Of a DNA stretch of 5,739 nucleotides, positions 5,582-5,739 are shown piece after piece. The stretch covers positions 1 through 5,739 of the forward strand of contig JAIRRG010000214.1 in the NCBI GenBank assembly GCA_031256095.1, in the 5' to 3' direction. This DNA is from Desulfobulbaceae bacterium. Its GTDB lineage: Bacteria > Desulfobacterota > Desulfobulbia > Desulfobulbales > Desulfocapsaceae. How positions within the stretch are numbered: position 1 is the first letter of the stretch; each line of letters starts with the position of its first letter. The notes beneath the pieces are model-generated. The model saw nothing but the letters and a program-made list of their open reading frames with translations, was not told the DNA's origin and made no database searches. The position numbers were made by a program, and so were the translations under genes.

Positions 5582-5739
5582 ATGGTGAAAACATTTGCAA
5601 TAACACTTGCGGCGGCGGCCAGCCTCATCGACAGCTTCAGCCTGAAACAGGTCAGGTATCACATCACCACGCACCGATTGTCCCGTCCTCTTGCACTTTG
5701 CCTGGCTGCCGCCGGTCTGCTTGTCTGTGCCATGCCGGC
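5582..5739 (+). CDS. Start of an unidentified, probably exported or membrane protein (runs off the window)
   Basis: An open frame of 52 codons from ATG 5582 to the window edge. It has the best ribosome binding site near the right end: AGGAG at 5571-5575, 6 bases before the ATG. The N-terminus reads MVKTFAITLAAAASLI, a short signal-like stretch. A hydrophilic linker with several basic and His residues follows, then a second hydrophobic stretch LALCLAAAGLLVCAMPA (37-53) that looks like a true signal peptide or membrane segment. Two signal-like stretches in tandem are unusual; an internal start such as TTG 5678 would leave only the second, but it has no Shine-Dalgarno. The family cannot be recognised from this fragment. 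Confidence 0.5.
   Translation, partial: MVKTFAITLAAAASLIDSFSLKQVRYHITTHRLSRPLALCLAAAGLLVCAMP

Noticed and set aside
5480..5674. Minus-strand open frame at the right end
   Set aside because: It crosses the radical SAM relic and the strong plus-strand start at 5582 and has no motif of its own.

Overview
The window looks like an ordinary stretch of a Gram-negative bacterial chromosome with moderate G+C. A proteobacterium fits best: good Shine-Dalgarno sites, an overlapping ATGA operon junction, a periplasmic WG-repeat protein, and short palindromic intergenic repeats of a kind I associate with Pseudomonadota. No gene pins down a genus, and I do not claim one.

Left part (1-2771): three tightly packed plus-strand genes that look like one operon. 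The first is the 3' majority of a Memo-family gene (AmmeMemoRadiSam protein B); its first codons lie left of the window. It is followed after 19 bases by a class I SAM-dependent methyltransferase. That gene overlaps a B12-binding-domain radical SAM enzyme by four bases (ATGA).

Middle part (2772-3715): a small secreted WG-repeat protein of unknown function sits between copies of a ~30-base palindromic repeat. Two copies in opposite orientation (2803-2834 and 2855-2886) form a BIME-like long imperfect hairpin just after the operon. A third copy lies at 3614-3645, and several short perfect palindromes lie between the WG gene and that copy.

Right part (3716-5739): a second, unrelated class I methyltransferase, then a ten-segment EamA/DMT-type transporter. 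After these comes a fourth copy of the repeat, followed directly by a short decayed relic that matches the 3' end of the radical SAM gene 2.8 kb upstream (45 of 54 bases counted by eye). A new plus-strand gene with a strong ribosome binding site and hydrophobic N-terminal segments starts at 5582 and runs off the window.

All recognised genes are on the plus strand. The left operon brings together a Memo protein, a SAM methyltransferase and a B12/radical-SAM enzyme, which suggests a shared modification or biosynthetic pathway; its substrate cannot be read from the sequence. The other genes look like independent units separated by repeat-rich, rearranged DNA. I found no CRISPR array, rRNA, tRNA, transposase or integrase.
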